From a virus, in the IMG/VR virus record IMGVR_UViG_3300025319_000005, positions 124,001 to 188,000 of that record: a stretch of 64,000 nt of DNA. One strand, 5' to 3'. The translations under genes and the position numbers were made by a program. Each line of letters begins with the position of its first letter. The first letter of the stretch is position 1. Under the pieces are notes generated by a model that ran no database searches, was not told where the DNA came from, and saw only the letters and a program-made list of their open reading frames with translations. This document shows positions 17,542 through 27,123 of the stretch, piece by piece.

Positions 17542-17811
17542 TTAAGAATATTTACCTCTTCGATTTGCTCTCCTTGGCTTTCTTTCTAATTTTACTGGAG
17601 CTTCTTCTGTTTCCTCTATTTGTTCCGGTTCTGGTACCGGTTGTTTTGGAAGTGGCGTTTGGTCTTGTTTAATAACTTCTGGATTACCTATAGAAGGTGA
17701 TTGCGTTTGTTGAGGAACAGATTCTCCTCCTTGAGAAGATTGTTCATCTTCGTTGATAATTCCTGCCAATTCACGCATTCTTTTTAGCTCTTCTGTAAGA
17801 TTTTTTTTCAT
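17542..17811 (-). CDS. disordered protein with capsid-type leader, 89 aa
   Basis: Leader MKKNLTEELKRMRELAGINE-type: here it ends LAGIINE before DE. The rest is low complexity, rich in Gln, Pro and Glu, and ends with a basic RRANRRGKYS tail. The leader is almost identical to that of the next upstream gene, 13 bases away, implying duplication of the leader cassette. A basic packaged protein could bind DNA in the head. Confidence 0.65.
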   Translation of the reverse strand: MKKNLTEELKRMRELAGIINEDEQSSQGGESVPQQTQSPSIGNPEVIKQDQTPLPKQPVPEPEQIEETEEAPVKLERKPRRANRRGKYS

Positions 17812-17824
17812 TTTACTTAATTTG

Positions 17825-18310
17825 TTATTTTCCTGGTTTTCCAGATTTTATCCACTCATCTCTAAGTTTCTCATTTTCTATTCTATTCCAAACTGATTTT
17901 TGAATTGCCTGAGATGCTTTTGTTCTAGAATTTGCAGATGCTTCATCTGGATAACGGACACGCCATTGATAAACAAGCTCCTTTGCTACTCCTAAACCTC
18001 TGTATTTCTTATCAACAACAAGAGTATTGCCAAAATGATAGCTGGCAATTATTTTATCACCATCATATACAACAGCACCATCTTCATTGAATTTCGCTGA
18101 ATATTTCCCTTTTAAAAATGGTTCTAATTTATCATCTTTTAATGTGGTAAGTTCACTTGGTTTTAAAAATTTCGCATTAGCGTTTGTTGTTATTGATGGT
18201 TTTCCTAAAAATTGGTCTTTTGTTAAATCATATACAGATGAAAACTTAGCTTCATTAATTCCTGCCAATTCACGCATTCTTTTAATTTCTTCTGTGAGAT
18301 TTTTTTTCAT
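17825..18310 (-). CDS. GNAT acetyltransferase with capsid-type leader
   Basis: Leader ends RELAGINE. The body contains a GNAT core: GDKIIASYHFGNTLVVDKKY, then RGLGVAKEL, matching the R/Q-x-x-G-x-G/A acetyl-CoA loop, and a following helix. 161 residues is a normal size for a single GNAT domain plus leader. Substrate unknown. The candidate box CTATTTAT lies 6 bases upstream of its start. Confidence 0.7.
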   Translation of the reverse strand: MKKNLTEEIKRMRELAGINEAKFSSVYDLTKDQFLGKPSITTNANAKFLKPSELTTLKDDKLEPFLKGKYSAKFNEDGAVVYDGDKIIASYHFGNTLVVDKKYRGLGVAKELVYQWRVRYPDEASANSRTKASQAIQKSVWNRIENEKLRDEWIKSGKPGK

Positions 18311-18315
18311 ATATC

Positions 18316-18323
18316 ATAAATAG
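18316..18323 (-). promoter_or_regulatory. candidate late promoter box CTATTTAT
   Basis: On the minus strand CTATTTAT precedes the packaged GNAT gene by only a few bases. Confidence 0.35.
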
Positions 18324-18324
18324 C

Positions 18325-19230
18325 TTACAATATATATCTATTCATTAGATTAGTTAAACTTGGATGGTGTTGCGTTATTATTTCCCAGTTTTTTTTAGAT
18401 AAAGATTCGAAATCGCAATGCTTTGAGTATTTATCTGGATTGTGTATTAATAACGTTTCCCATCCCAATGCAGAGATTTTATATTTATTTTCTTCTATTA
18501 AGTAATCTAAATGTGGAAATAATTGAACAATTTTTATAAGCAAAAAACAATCTCCTATTTGAAAAATGGATAAATCACAATGTTTTAAGAGTTCTGGTTT
18601 AGTAGTTAATATTTCTACCCAATCCAAAGCTTTTAATTTTTTTAAATCTAATTTATGTATATATTTTTCTCCGCTTTTTTTAATTAAAACCCTAACAGCA
18701 TAATGGTCAAGCGTTTCTAAATTCAATTTTTCTATTATTTCCGGAGTTTTATGGAAAGATTCAATTATTTTTCCAATTTCATGTTTAGAATACGTGTATT
18801 TACCCAAATCTATCTTTGGTAAGAAGCTAATGTTTATCTCGAGCATTTTTATAGCATCTATGGCCGACAAATTTTCATAATCCAAATCAAAGTATTCAAT
18901 CATGTCCGGATGTACTATAAATATAGGAATAAGGTCTCTAAGAGTAAAATCATGCTTATTTAAATCCAATCGTTCAAGAATATATTTATCCCTTACAATT
19001 AGTCTGATAAGCTTCATTTTATCTAATTTATCCCATTCGATAATATCTTTTATTCTTTCGTTTTTTAATAATGATTTATCATCTATAAAGTTGGGATTGA
19101 TGAATTTCGATAACACTTTAAATATAGGTTCCGGCAAAATCCTGTAATCTATTAACGCAGCATAATGACATATTGCTTTTTTGATAATTTCTCGTTTACT
19201 TTGTATGTCAGGAATTTTAACTGAACTCAT
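18325..19230 (-). CDS. helical repeat protein
   Basis: From the ATG at 19230 the product is made of helical repeats of about 35 residues with recurring W-x-x-(I/L)-(L/I) and (H/K)-x-C-D or x-L-D-L spacing (for example KPELLKHCDLS and PDKYSKHCDFES). Similar repeats with CDW signatures are known in Bacteroidota proteins of unknown role. Probably a protein-binding scaffold. An earlier start at 19299 would overlap the divergent gene. Confidence 0.6.
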   Translation of the reverse strand: MSSVKIPDIQSKREIIKKAICHYAALIDYRILPEPIFKVLSKFINPNFIDDKSLLKNERIKDIIEWDKLDKMKLIRLIVRDKYILERLDLNKHDFTLRDLIPIFIVHPDMIEYFDLDYENLSAIDAIKMLEINISFLPKIDLGKYTYSKHEIGKIIESFHKTPEIIEKLNLETLDHYAVRVLIKKSGEKYIHKLDLKKLKALDWVEILTTKPELLKHCDLSIFQIGDCFLLIKIVQLFPHLDYLIEENKYKISALGWETLLIHNPDKYSKHCDFESLSKKNWEIITQHHPSLTNLMNRYIL

Positions 19231-19274
19231 ATATACAAATATGAATAAAGAATTATATAAAGTAAATGTTTGAA

Positions 19275-19697
19275 ATGGCTGAAGAAAAATTTGATACATC
19301 AGGAAGACTAATCAAACATATTGAACCGGTTACTGGAATAATATATGAATACGAATATTTAGAAGATAGCTCAAGAATAATTACAATTACAAATGAAAGT
19401 AATAAATCAAATTTTAAGACTATAAAAAAACAAAAATTCGAAGATGGAAATTATATTGATGTGGAGGCTAATGAATTTGGAGATACATACAATATTTTAA
19501 AGAGATTTAATAAAGACAATAAAGAAAATTATTATGAACGGACAAATATAAAAACAGGAAAAATATTTAAGAAAAAAAGCATCTGGAAAGAAGGAAAAGT
19601 ATACCTTTGGACAACAGAATATGATGGAGAAACGAAAAAAATAGGTTTCCGAATGACACAAAATATAATTACAGGACTTACAAACAATAATGTATAA
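19275..19697 (+). CDS. hypothetical protein, beta-rich
   Basis: Charged beta-rich protein with repeated short strands (IIYEYEYLED, YYERTNIKTGK), reminiscent of repeat-type MORN or YD-like strands but too short to assign. An alternative start lies 9 bases earlier. The next gene starts in its stop codon (TAATG). Confidence 0.6.
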   Translation: MAEEKFDTSGRLIKHIEPVTGIIYEYEYLEDSSRIITITNESNKSNFKTIKKQKFEDGNYIDVEANEFGDTYNILKRFNKDNKENYYERTNIKTGKIFKKKSIWKEGKVYLWTTEYDGETKKIGFRMTQNIITGLTNNNV

Positions 19698-19936
19698 TGG
19701 AAGAAAACACAATCAAAACAGAAAAAAAAGAAGATTCAGTATTTGAGATAGATTCTTTAGTAGCTGAAACTTATAATGAAATTGTAAAATGGCACAATGA
19801 AGAACCAACCAAAGAGGGATTAAAGCAATTATCATTAGAAATTGTTGAGAAAATTGCCGGAGCTACTTTAAGCCACGTTGGTTTAAAAGGGAATCTTTCT
19901 ATTTTTAAAGGAGAAGAGGCAAAGAAGGCAAAATAA
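19697..19936 (+). CDS. hypothetical small acidic protein, 79 aa
   Basis: Overlaps the preceding gene's stop by one base, so translation is probably coupled. Acidic N-terminus, then two helices. No known family. Confidence 0.6.
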   Translation: MEENTIKTEKKEDSVFEIDSLVAETYNEIVKWHNEEPTKEGLKQLSLEIVEKIAGATLSHVGLKGNLSIFKGEEAKKAK

Positions 19937-20728
19937 TTATTTCTTAAACAATCCAACTAACAAATTGTAGGATAGTCCGACGCCAATGTACGGTCCAAAA
20001 GTTAAATTTTGTTTACCATAAACGATTCCATATCCAAGTTGTGCACTGAGTGAAAAATTGTTTTGTTTTTCAGGATTTAAAATGGCTCCCTCTAATTTTC
20101 CCACATGTACATTGGGATTTTTGGGAGTAACAAAAATCTCCTTAAACCCTGTCTTTTTATTTTTAGCAACACCAACGACAAAATCCATCCTCAATTCATC
20201 TTGTAAAATACTAGTGGTTCCAGGCAAAATATCCAAAGTATATGTTTTGTTATCACCGAATATATTTGCTTTTGCATTAAAAGAGCTTTTTCCTTTTAGT
20301 ATTCTGGAGCTATCTGCATTTATAAAATCCCAATTAAGGTCATAATTTCCATTTCCTTTATCAGAAAGTAAATTTTTAGAAGTAATAGTATCTCCAACAT
20401 AAATGACTTGAGTTTTAATTATAATCTCCGGCCTTCTATTTTTAAGGTCTTTAATTTCCTTTGCTAAATCTTCGCTGTATTTTTGAATATCTTTTACTTT
20501 TCCTTCAAAAGCAACAATAGAAGTTTGATAAAAACCACTTTTATTTTTTTCTATAGTCAATTCATTCTTTGATGCCTCTGCATTTTGAATAGCAAGTGCT
20601 TTTTGTTCTTTTAAATCACCACAAGATTTAAAATTCAGTAATATTAAAATTACTACCGCTGCAGTTAATATGAATATAAACAAATTTTTATTTGCAAATA
20701 ATTTACTAAATAAATCTAATATTTTCAT
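19937..20728 (-). CDS. DUF6808-like membrane-anchored protein (spanin-like)
   Basis: N-terminal transmembrane segment at residues 15-32, followed by a coiled coil to about residue 95, a beta-rich domain and a C-terminus with repeated GYGIVYG and GPYIGVGLSYN strands. This is the layout of a DUF6808-like family in Bacteroidota phages as I remember it, thought to span the envelope in lysis. Its start overlaps the stop of the 861-residue gene by four bases. Confidence 0.6.
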   Translation of the reverse strand: MKILDLFSKLFANKNLFIFILTAAVVILILLNFKSCGDLKEQKALAIQNAEASKNELTIEKNKSGFYQTSIVAFEGKVKDIQKYSEDLAKEIKDLKNRRPEIIIKTQVIYVGDTITSKNLLSDKGNGNYDLNWDFINADSSRILKGKSSFNAKANIFGDNKTYTLDILPGTTSILQDELRMDFVVGVAKNKKTGFKEIFVTPKNPNVHVGKLEGAILNPEKQNNFSLSAQLGYGIVYGKQNLTFGPYIGVGLSYNLLVGLFKK

Positions 20729-23310
20729 TGTTTTTTTGTTTTTAATTTATATGCCTCAAGTAGTTTTTTTGATATTATTTTTCTAATAACATAACTTTCT
20801 TTCATTAAAACTTTTCCAAATTCTTCCCATTTAAATGCTTTAATTTCAAGCCAATCAGTTGTTTTTTTATTACCACCCATAACTTTTATTCTTGAATTAG
20901 CAATTCCGTTTATGATTTCGGGGTCAACATCCATTATGCTGTATTTATATCCTTTTTGTAATGCAAAATATCTACTGTCATTTTCTTTAACATCTCTGTC
21001 TAAGAATTCAACGAAATCACCAACTTCAATATTATATTTAGAGCTTGAGAATCCACTTATTAATTTTTCATATTCACCAAATCCAATTCTCGAGATAATT
21101 TCATCTCTGTTGATTACAATATCTTCTTTGGATTTTTCTTTAGATGTAAAATCAGTTAAAAAATCATAATATTTTCTATAAACAACTAAAGAAATATTTG
21201 AAGTATTTCCTTTAAAAGATTTTAAAGAAAATACTTCAAATATTTCTTTAGATTCTTCTATTTTTTCTTTGCTCTCACCAGCAATTTCTAACATTGTAAC
21301 ATAATCTTTCAATACTGTATATAGCATGTCTGGACTATCTGCAGAATAAGATTCTGGCTTATCTACTTTATAAAGTTTGGCGAAAAAATTAATAATAATT
21401 TTTGCTACTTGAGGGTCTCTTATATCTTCTAAATCAAATTTAATATAAGGTTTATCTGCCTCTTCTTTTCCGTACTTAGTAAGAATTCCTCTATTAAACA
21501 TTCTATAGAATTCAAATATCCCAGGAAGATGAACGCCTCTTAAAATATTATATTTAGTAACATGAGACGGGTCATCATAATATCTTATAAATCTTTCTTT
21601 TTCAGCCTTTAAATTTCTTTGTATTTCTTGAGGATTTGATTCCTTAAATAAAAGTCTTAAAAAATTTATTTCTTTTCTTTCTGAATCTCCTTCAATTTTT
21701 GATTTTATAAATTCTTCATTTTTTTTAAGTAAATCTCTTCTTTCTTTTTGAGGTAATAAAGAAAGTTGGTCACCCAATTCAAATTCAGCATCAGATTCAG
21801 TTCTTGTTCCATCTGGAGCTACTTTTACATCTTTTTTCTGTGCTATGATTTTTCCTTCCGGAGTCTTTCTTAAAAATTTATGTTTATCAGATTTTGGCAT
21901 TTCTAAAAAACTCATCATTTTGTTGATACCAACAGTTCCTCCACCAAACGCATCAGACATAACTGGGAAATAATTATCTAATATAGATTTAAAAATTTCT
22001 TTATATGATTTAGCTTCTTTAGAATTAACATTAGAAAGTTTCTTTAACAATTTTTCAAAATCATCTTTCTTTGTTGTAATATAATTTTGTAAATTAACAT
22101 GCTCAAACATTTTTTTAAAATCTTCTGCAGGTAAAAAATCTAATAAAAAATTAACTTTAGAAAGAATTAAATTTGGTTTTCTCTTTGATAGTTCGGGTAT
22201 ATGAATAGAGAGCTCTTGAAGTGATTGATTAAATGTTATTGATTTAGAGTAACTATCAATATTTTCAATGAATTTCTCTGGACCAAATTTCTTTAATGCT
22301 TCCAATGCATCTAAACTTCTGTTTTCGAACCATTCTTTTCCTTCTTTATTCGATATTATATATGGTTTACTATTTTCTACAAAATCTGGCCTTAACAAAT
22401 CCAATCTATTAAAAATATCAAATTTTTTATTATCAAATGCCCAAGAAAAAGTATATGAGTCAGTTGTTTTCTCTATTGTTTGTTTTGCAACTGGAGTCCC
22501 TAAAAATTCAACTAATTTTTCAAACAAGTCATCCCATCCATAGAGATTGGTTCCAACCGGTTGATTTCCAACTTGCTTACTTTCAACCATAATTTTTGTA
22601 GTAGTAACTATAGATAAAGACATTAATGTACTAATTGGAACTTTTGTTCCTTTTTCCGGTCCAAGTAAAGTATAAGTAGTTCTGCTATATTTTCTATGTT
22701 CATCATGCATCATACCATTATGCTTGCTTTGGCAGCCAACTCCAAAAGCTTTATTTGCATCGCAGAGTCTGTCAAAAAATTCACCCGCTCTTTGCGTATC
22801 AACTTTTACCCAAACACGACCTGAGCCGTCCGGTATTGTGTAAACTCTTTTAACAAGACCTTCTTCTTCAACTTTTGTTATGGGTGGTTCTGGAAATTCT
22901 TCTGCGGTCTTTTGAGAAATTTCTTTTTTATTTTTTTCTTCTATTTTTTTCTTTGAAAATTCGTAAGCTGTATTTAAGTCCATTTTTGGTAAATTACCTT
23001 CACTTCCGGCAATTTTAAACCAGGACATAACTGTGACCAATTTTTCTATATCTCCTGTTCCAAAATTCTCAATACCTCCCAAAACAGTAATTTGTTCAAT
23101 AATCCACTTTACCATTTTTTTATTAATGACAGCTACATTTTGTTCGCCACCAAACGCTCTGAAATATATATGTTCTACAAAATCAAGAATTCTTTCATCG
23201 GTTTTAGGCAATCCTTTAGCTCCAATTAAAAAATCTTTTTTCCAGTCAGCACTAACTTCTGTAATTAATCCACACTCAATAAGAAATGGTTTTATGCTTG
23301 GTTTTTTCAT
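20725..23310 (-). CDS. large packaged protein with W/C motif, 861 aa
   Basis: Leader residues 1-18 end GLITE before V. Near residue 175 it has SGRVWVKVDTQRAGEFF followed by LCDANKAFGVGCQSKH, a Trp strand plus paired Cys pattern also seen in the 504- and 836-residue packaged proteins. The rest is helical and has many K/E-rich linkers, with RKTPEGK near residue 490. The C-terminus ends in VIRKIISKKLLEAY, itself leader-like. Function unknown; possibly a large head-internal enzyme. Confidence 0.65.
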   Translation of the reverse strand: MKKPSIKPFLIECGLITEVSADWKKDFLIGAKGLPKTDERILDFVEHIYFRAFGGEQNVAVINKKMVKWIIEQITVLGGIENFGTGDIEKLVTVMSWFKIAGSEGNLPKMDLNTAYEFSKKKIEEKNKKEISQKTAEEFPEPPITKVEEEGLVKRVYTIPDGSGRVWVKVDTQRAGEFFDRLCDANKAFGVGCQSKHNGMMHDEHRKYSRTTYTLLGPEKGTKVPISTLMSLSIVTTTKIMVESKQVGNQPVGTNLYGWDDLFEKLVEFLGTPVAKQTIEKTTDSYTFSWAFDNKKFDIFNRLDLLRPDFVENSKPYIISNKEGKEWFENRSLDALEALKKFGPEKFIENIDSYSKSITFNQSLQELSIHIPELSKRKPNLILSKVNFLLDFLPAEDFKKMFEHVNLQNYITTKKDDFEKLLKKLSNVNSKEAKSYKEIFKSILDNYFPVMSDAFGGGTVGINKMMSFLEMPKSDKHKFLRKTPEGKIIAQKKDVKVAPDGTRTESDAEFELGDQLSLLPQKERRDLLKKNEEFIKSKIEGDSERKEINFLRLLFKESNPQEIQRNLKAEKERFIRYYDDPSHVTKYNILRGVHLPGIFEFYRMFNRGILTKYGKEEADKPYIKFDLEDIRDPQVAKIIINFFAKLYKVDKPESYSADSPDMLYTVLKDYVTMLEIAGESKEKIEESKEIFEVFSLKSFKGNTSNISLVVYRKYYDFLTDFTSKEKSKEDIVINRDEIISRIGFGEYEKLISGFSSSKYNIEVGDFVEFLDRDVKENDSRYFALQKGYKYSIMDVDPEIINGIANSRIKVMGGNKKTTDWLEIKAFKWEEFGKVLMKESYVIRKIISKKLLEAYKLKTKKQ

Positions 23311-23330
23311 TTAAATAAAATGCTTTTCAG

Positions 23331-23338
23331 ATAAATAG
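23331..23338 (-). promoter_or_regulatory. candidate late promoter box CTATTTAT
   Basis: Minus-strand CTATTTAT 20 bases upstream of the 861-residue packaged protein. Confidence 0.4.
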
Positions 23339-23356
23339 GTAAAAAAAGGATATTAT

Positions 23357-24871
23357 CTATAAAAATCCTTCGGTGGTAGCCCACCTATATTGTTCTGCAG
23401 TTAGGAAATTAGGAACTTTTTCTAAACCCTTTTTATTAGCTATCTTTGAAATGTAATAATTTTTCAAATCTTTTGAAAGCAAGTTAAAAAATCTATTAGG
23501 CATAAACGTATAAAAGTTATCTAAATATTTGTTTATGTAAAGTTTCTTTTCTCGTTCGTCAAGTTCGCTGAATTGTTCTGGTTCAATAAGATGAACTTTG
23601 TTTTTCAAGAGTCCTTTACGATAACGTTCTTTTTGTTCTGGCGTAGCCATTTCATATGCCCAAGAAGGTAGTTTTTTGCCAGAATTTGACATTTGTTCAA
23701 TGTAATAGGCCACTAACTTAGGGTCAGAGTCTAAAGCAACTGAATGAGGTAGTTCTCCACCTTTCTTTACTATATCTTTATAGTAGTAAACCTTTAGTCT
23801 GTTTTCTGCATTTTTAAAATAATAAGAAGGTAATGAGGTTGAGCTATATTTAGATAATTTTTTTTCTATAGCTTTTTGACGTTCCTCCGGTTCCATTAAC
23901 AATAAATATTTTTCAGCAATAGTCCATCCATTCTCAGCGAATATTTTTATTTGCAATTCTCTTAGTCCGGGTATTGTGTCAATTATTGTTTCTGGTATTT
24001 TTAATCCTTTTCTAATACGTTCTTCAAGTGCCGGCATAAATCTTTGAATAGCTTCTGGATTTCTTTCTGCAATAGCTCCAAGTAATGAAAGCGCAGTATC
24101 ACTTAAATCTTGACTTGTGGATAAATATTTTGCAATAGCTTCATTTAATGCATCAGCGATACTTGGATTATTTTTGAAAAATTCTCCGACATCTATCTGA
24201 CTATCATTCATGTTCATGAATTGATTCGACTCAAAATGAAACTGATATCTTCTTGTCGCATCATCTTGATTTAATTTCAATTTGTCTATAATGATGTATA
24301 ATGGACCGTCTTTTGTGTAATGTTCGTAATTATCAGGAAATCTCGTGCACCATTGACTAGTACATGCATAGAATTTCGAAGACTCGTAAGATTTAGGAAC
24401 AACAACCATCCATCTTCTGTTTTCGAAAAATAATTCTGCTTGACCGTTATTTATAAAAAATCTATCAGTTAAAAGATATGATTCATCATCTTTAACTTGA
24501 CCGGTTCCTCCAAATCTTGAATTAAGAATAAATAACTCTGGAAGTGAACTTATTTTACCAATATCCTTAGCATTTTCTGGAAGAATATTTTGTTTTTTAA
24601 GCTCATTATACATAATGAGATATTCCTTTGCTTTATATAAATCTTCTTTTCTTAATTTCCCTTTTTTGTGAAGAGAAAGTAACCACTTTGAATATTGTCC
24701 TAACTTATCTGGAATTCCTTTTTTTATAGGAGTTGTAGGGTCTGCTTTTATAATGTCGTAAAAAAAATCGAGACGAATATCTACATAGTACTTTTCGTAT
24801 ATGTCAGACACTTTTGACTCAGAGAGAATTCCAGCCAATTCCTGCAGTCTTTTTTTGAGTTTGTCGTCCAT
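23357..24871 (-). CDS. packaged W/C-motif protein, 504 aa
   Basis: Leader KKRLQELAGILSE, cut before SK. Residues 150-180 read RRWMVVVPKSYESSKFYAC then TSQWCTRF, followed by GPLYIIIDK and YQFHFES, a conserved block I associate with uncharacterised proteins of T4-like marine phages. The second half consists of helical repeats with PE-x-x-x-x-(I/L) spacing. The Cys and topology echo the MxxCVxxY block of PcfJ-like proteins. Role unknown. Confidence 0.65.
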   Translation of the reverse strand: MDDKLKKRLQELAGILSESKVSDIYEKYYVDIRLDFFYDIIKADPTTPIKKGIPDKLGQYSKWLLSLHKKGKLRKEDLYKAKEYLIMYNELKKQNILPENAKDIGKISSLPELFILNSRFGGTGQVKDDESYLLTDRFFINNGQAELFFENRRWMVVVPKSYESSKFYACTSQWCTRFPDNYEHYTKDGPLYIIIDKLKLNQDDATRRYQFHFESNQFMNMNDSQIDVGEFFKNNPSIADALNEAIAKYLSTSQDLSDTALSLLGAIAERNPEAIQRFMPALEERIRKGLKIPETIIDTIPGLRELQIKIFAENGWTIAEKYLLLMEPEERQKAIEKKLSKYSSTSLPSYYFKNAENRLKVYYYKDIVKKGGELPHSVALDSDPKLVAYYIEQMSNSGKKLPSWAYEMATPEQKERYRKGLLKNKVHLIEPEQFSELDEREKKLYINKYLDNFYTFMPNRFFNLLSKDLKNYYISKIANKKGLEKVPNFLTAEQYRWATTEGFL

Positions 24872-24895
24872 TTCTTTTAAATAGGAAATTAAAGA

Positions 24896-24924
24896 GGAAA
24901 GTCAGGAAAAATCCTGACTTTTAA
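24896..24924 (-). terminator. intrinsic terminator
   Basis: AAAGTCAGGA pairs with TCCTGACTTT around a short A-rich loop, with T residues after the minus-strand hairpin. It follows the gene ending at 24981. Confidence 0.65.
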
Positions 24925-24980
24925 CTTGATTTTTGTTGAATATTATCGTGCAACTTTCGAAAAATTCATTTTGTTTATCC

Positions 24981-25223
24981 TTATTTTCTCAATTTATAAC
25001 CTTCCATAAAACTATCCCTACTTTTACCTGTATGTCCCCAATGTGATTTATCATTTTTATTGTTAGTAAAAAATTGCCAAGTAACTATTTCATCCCCTAA
25101 TCCATTTGATTCAATTAAATGTTTAACAATCTTAATTGAGTATTTTCGGTTAGGGTTATCATATATACCAATGGGATATTTTTTTGATATAATTTCCAAT
25201 TCTTTTTTTAGTTTACTATCCAT
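24981..25223 (-). CDS. hypothetical small protein, 80 aa
   Basis: From the ATG at 25223: basic N-terminal helix, then a short beta region with TWQFFTNNKNDKSHWGH. No known motif. A longer start at 25250 is possible. Confidence 0.5.
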   Translation of the reverse strand: MDSKLKKELEIISKKYPIGIYDNPNRKYSIKIVKHLIESNGLGDEIVTWQFFTNNKNDKSHWGHTGKSRDSFMEGYKLRK

Positions 25224-25329
25224 AATATTTTTTGGTTTCCTATACACCATAAGGTTTTAACTTATAATTATAAAATTTACGAATTAAAATCCTGTCGAAT
25301 TTTTTAATACTGCGCTTAGCCGATATACA

Positions 25330-26364
25330 TTATCTAATTTCAACATTAAGACGCTCAATTGAGGTGAATTTTATATTTTCTTGGATTTCATTTATTTCTG
25401 TATTTGTTAAAGTGCGATCATTTGATTGAAAAACTATTCTATAACACTTAGATTGTTTACCTGTTTTTGGGTGAGCAAATTCATCTATTAATGAAACATT
25501 TTCTATTAAATCGCCTCCATTTTCTCTCACAATTTCACAAAAATTATTATGAGCGAAATTAGTATCTGCCCAAAATGCCAAATCTCTGGATATTGGTGGA
25601 TAACTTGAGTATTCCTTAAATTTAACTACATCTCCAGAAATAAATTGATTTATAAATCTTTCATCAGACGACCAAAAGTAACGTATGTCTGGTATTTCAA
25701 ATAAGAGGATAGACAATCTTTCCAAACCTAATCCAAAAGCAAATGCAGCTTTATTTTCTAAACCACAATTTTCCATAATTTTAGGTTGAACAACCCCTGC
25801 ACCAAGAACCTCTAACCATTTTCCCTGAAACATAACTTCAACTTCAAAAGATGGATGTGTAAAAGGAAAATAATCTTCATTGAAGCGGTATTCACAATTT
25901 GGAAAAAGAACATCAATAAGACCTTTTAATGTTTTTTTAAGTTCTTCTTCTGCGTTTTTTCCATCTTCAATTACACATACACCTTCCATTTGGTGAAAAA
26001 CCGGATAATGAGAGCTGTCAATATCATCTTTCCGATACACATCACCTGTAACTAAAAATTTTGTATGACCAGCAGTTAATAATTCATTTTGGTGAGCCGA
26101 TGTATGGGTTCGTAATATATGATTCTCATCAAAATAATAAGTATCACTCAATGAACGTGCAGGATGATCTTTTGGAATAAGTAGTTTATCAAAACAATTT
26201 TCAGTTGTAACCTTTGGATTTAAATCATCAAATTTTTTATATTCATCTCCAAAGTAATCATAGATTTTTCTTTTAATAATTTCTAAAGGATGATTTTTTT
26301 GATTGTGTAAATTTCTGCCAATTTTAGCTTGGATTCCGGGGGTAATGTTTGATTTAAATTCCAT
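25330..26364 (-). CDS. mitochondrial-type monomeric phenylalanyl-tRNA synthetase
   Basis: Single-chain PheRS. It follows human mitochondrial PheRS segment for segment as I remember it: GRNLHNQKNHPL at the start, LLIPKDHPARSLSDTYYF, RTHTSAHQ (motif 2), GDVYRKDDIDSSHYPVFHQ, FPFTHPSFEVEV, LEVLGAGVVQP and FGLGLERLSILL (motif 3). The C-terminal part has HPKTGKQSKCYRI, the ferredoxin-like anticodon-binding domain. Bacteria normally use an alpha2beta2 enzyme, so this form is striking in a phage. I chose the ATG at 26364, where homology begins. Three odd tRNA-Phe genes lie at 16 kb. Confidence 0.9.
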   Translation of the reverse strand: MEFKSNITPGIQAKIGRNLHNQKNHPLEIIKRKIYDYFGDEYKKFDDLNPKVTTENCFDKLLIPKDHPARSLSDTYYFDENHILRTHTSAHQNELLTAGHTKFLVTGDVYRKDDIDSSHYPVFHQMEGVCVIEDGKNAEEELKKTLKGLIDVLFPNCEYRFNEDYFPFTHPSFEVEVMFQGKWLEVLGAGVVQPKIMENCGLENKAAFAFGLGLERLSILLFEIPDIRYFWSSDERFINQFISGDVVKFKEYSSYPPISRDLAFWADTNFAHNNFCEIVRENGGDLIENVSLIDEFAHPKTGKQSKCYRIVFQSNDRTLTNTEINEIQENIKFTSIERLNVEIR

Positions 26365-26391
26365 AAAATAATTGTTTAATTGTTTTTTGTA

Positions 26392-26421
26392 CAAATTTAT
26401 AAAAATAATATTAATTAACAA
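26392..26421 (-). promoter_or_regulatory. Bacteroidota-type promoter for PheRS
   Basis: TTG, 19 bases, then TAAATTTG on the minus strand, about 28 bases before the PheRS start. Confidence 0.6.
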
Positions 26422-26451
26422 TATATTAAACGGAAATCTTTTTAGAATGTT

Positions 26452-27120
26452 TTAATCAAATTTCATATTCATTAGTTCTAACAATTCCTTGTCCATACTG
26501 TCAGAATATCCTGAGCTAAAAATGGCAAATTCCGTTATTAATTTTAAATATTTTGGAGACGGTTCTCCATTTGCCTTGCCCTTAGTCTGAATTGCCATTC
26601 CGGTATGAGTATCAATCTCAATTGTTACATGCGACTCATTCTTTTCGTCTCGTAAAGAAACTATTAACGAATTGCCTTGTTTCACTTTGGTAGTATATGT
26701 TCCTACGCAGTTTCTCATTGTTTCGCCTTCTGTTGCTAAATCTTCCACGTCCAAAAGAACAAAATAATGTATTCCATCACGGCATCTATATAATATTTTA
26801 TCATCCTCTTCTTTTTCTTTATTTTTAATAGTTTCATCAAATTTCATGTCGTCATGCCATACTTGTGCCAGTACATAAGCCTCCAAAAAAGATAAAGATA
26901 AGATATTTGGCTTTTCTTTTTTTGCCCAATCTATTATAAATAAAAATCCATCAAGATTATTCAGAAGAGTATCATCTTTCTTTACTTGACCTCCAATCCA
27001 AATATTAAATTTGTCAGTTCCGGATAAACGTCCGATTTCACTTATTTTTCTAACAAGCTCCTCATCAATTTTGAAGTTATCTAAGAGATATTTTTCTTTC
27101 TTTGTTAATTGCTCTGCCAT
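26452..27120 (-). CDS. short PcfJ-like protein, 222 aa
   Basis: Contains EGETMRNCVGTY followed by KQGNSLIVSLRD and ESHVTIEID, the PcfJ-like core, but lacks the zinc ribbon of the two long relatives. N-terminal half helical. It is the third PcfJ-type gene in the window and lies three bases from the APS kinase gene. Confidence 0.65.
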   Translation of the reverse strand: MAEQLTKKEKYLLDNFKIDEELVRKISEIGRLSGTDKFNIWIGGQVKKDDTLLNNLDGFLFIIDWAKKEKPNILSLSFLEAYVLAQVWHDDMKFDETIKNKEKEEDDKILYRCRDGIHYFVLLDVEDLATEGETMRNCVGTYTTKVKQGNSLIVSLRDEKNESHVTIEIDTHTGMAIQTKGKANGEPSPKYLKLITEFAIFSSGYSDSMDKELLELMNMKFD

Positions 27121-27123
27121 AAT

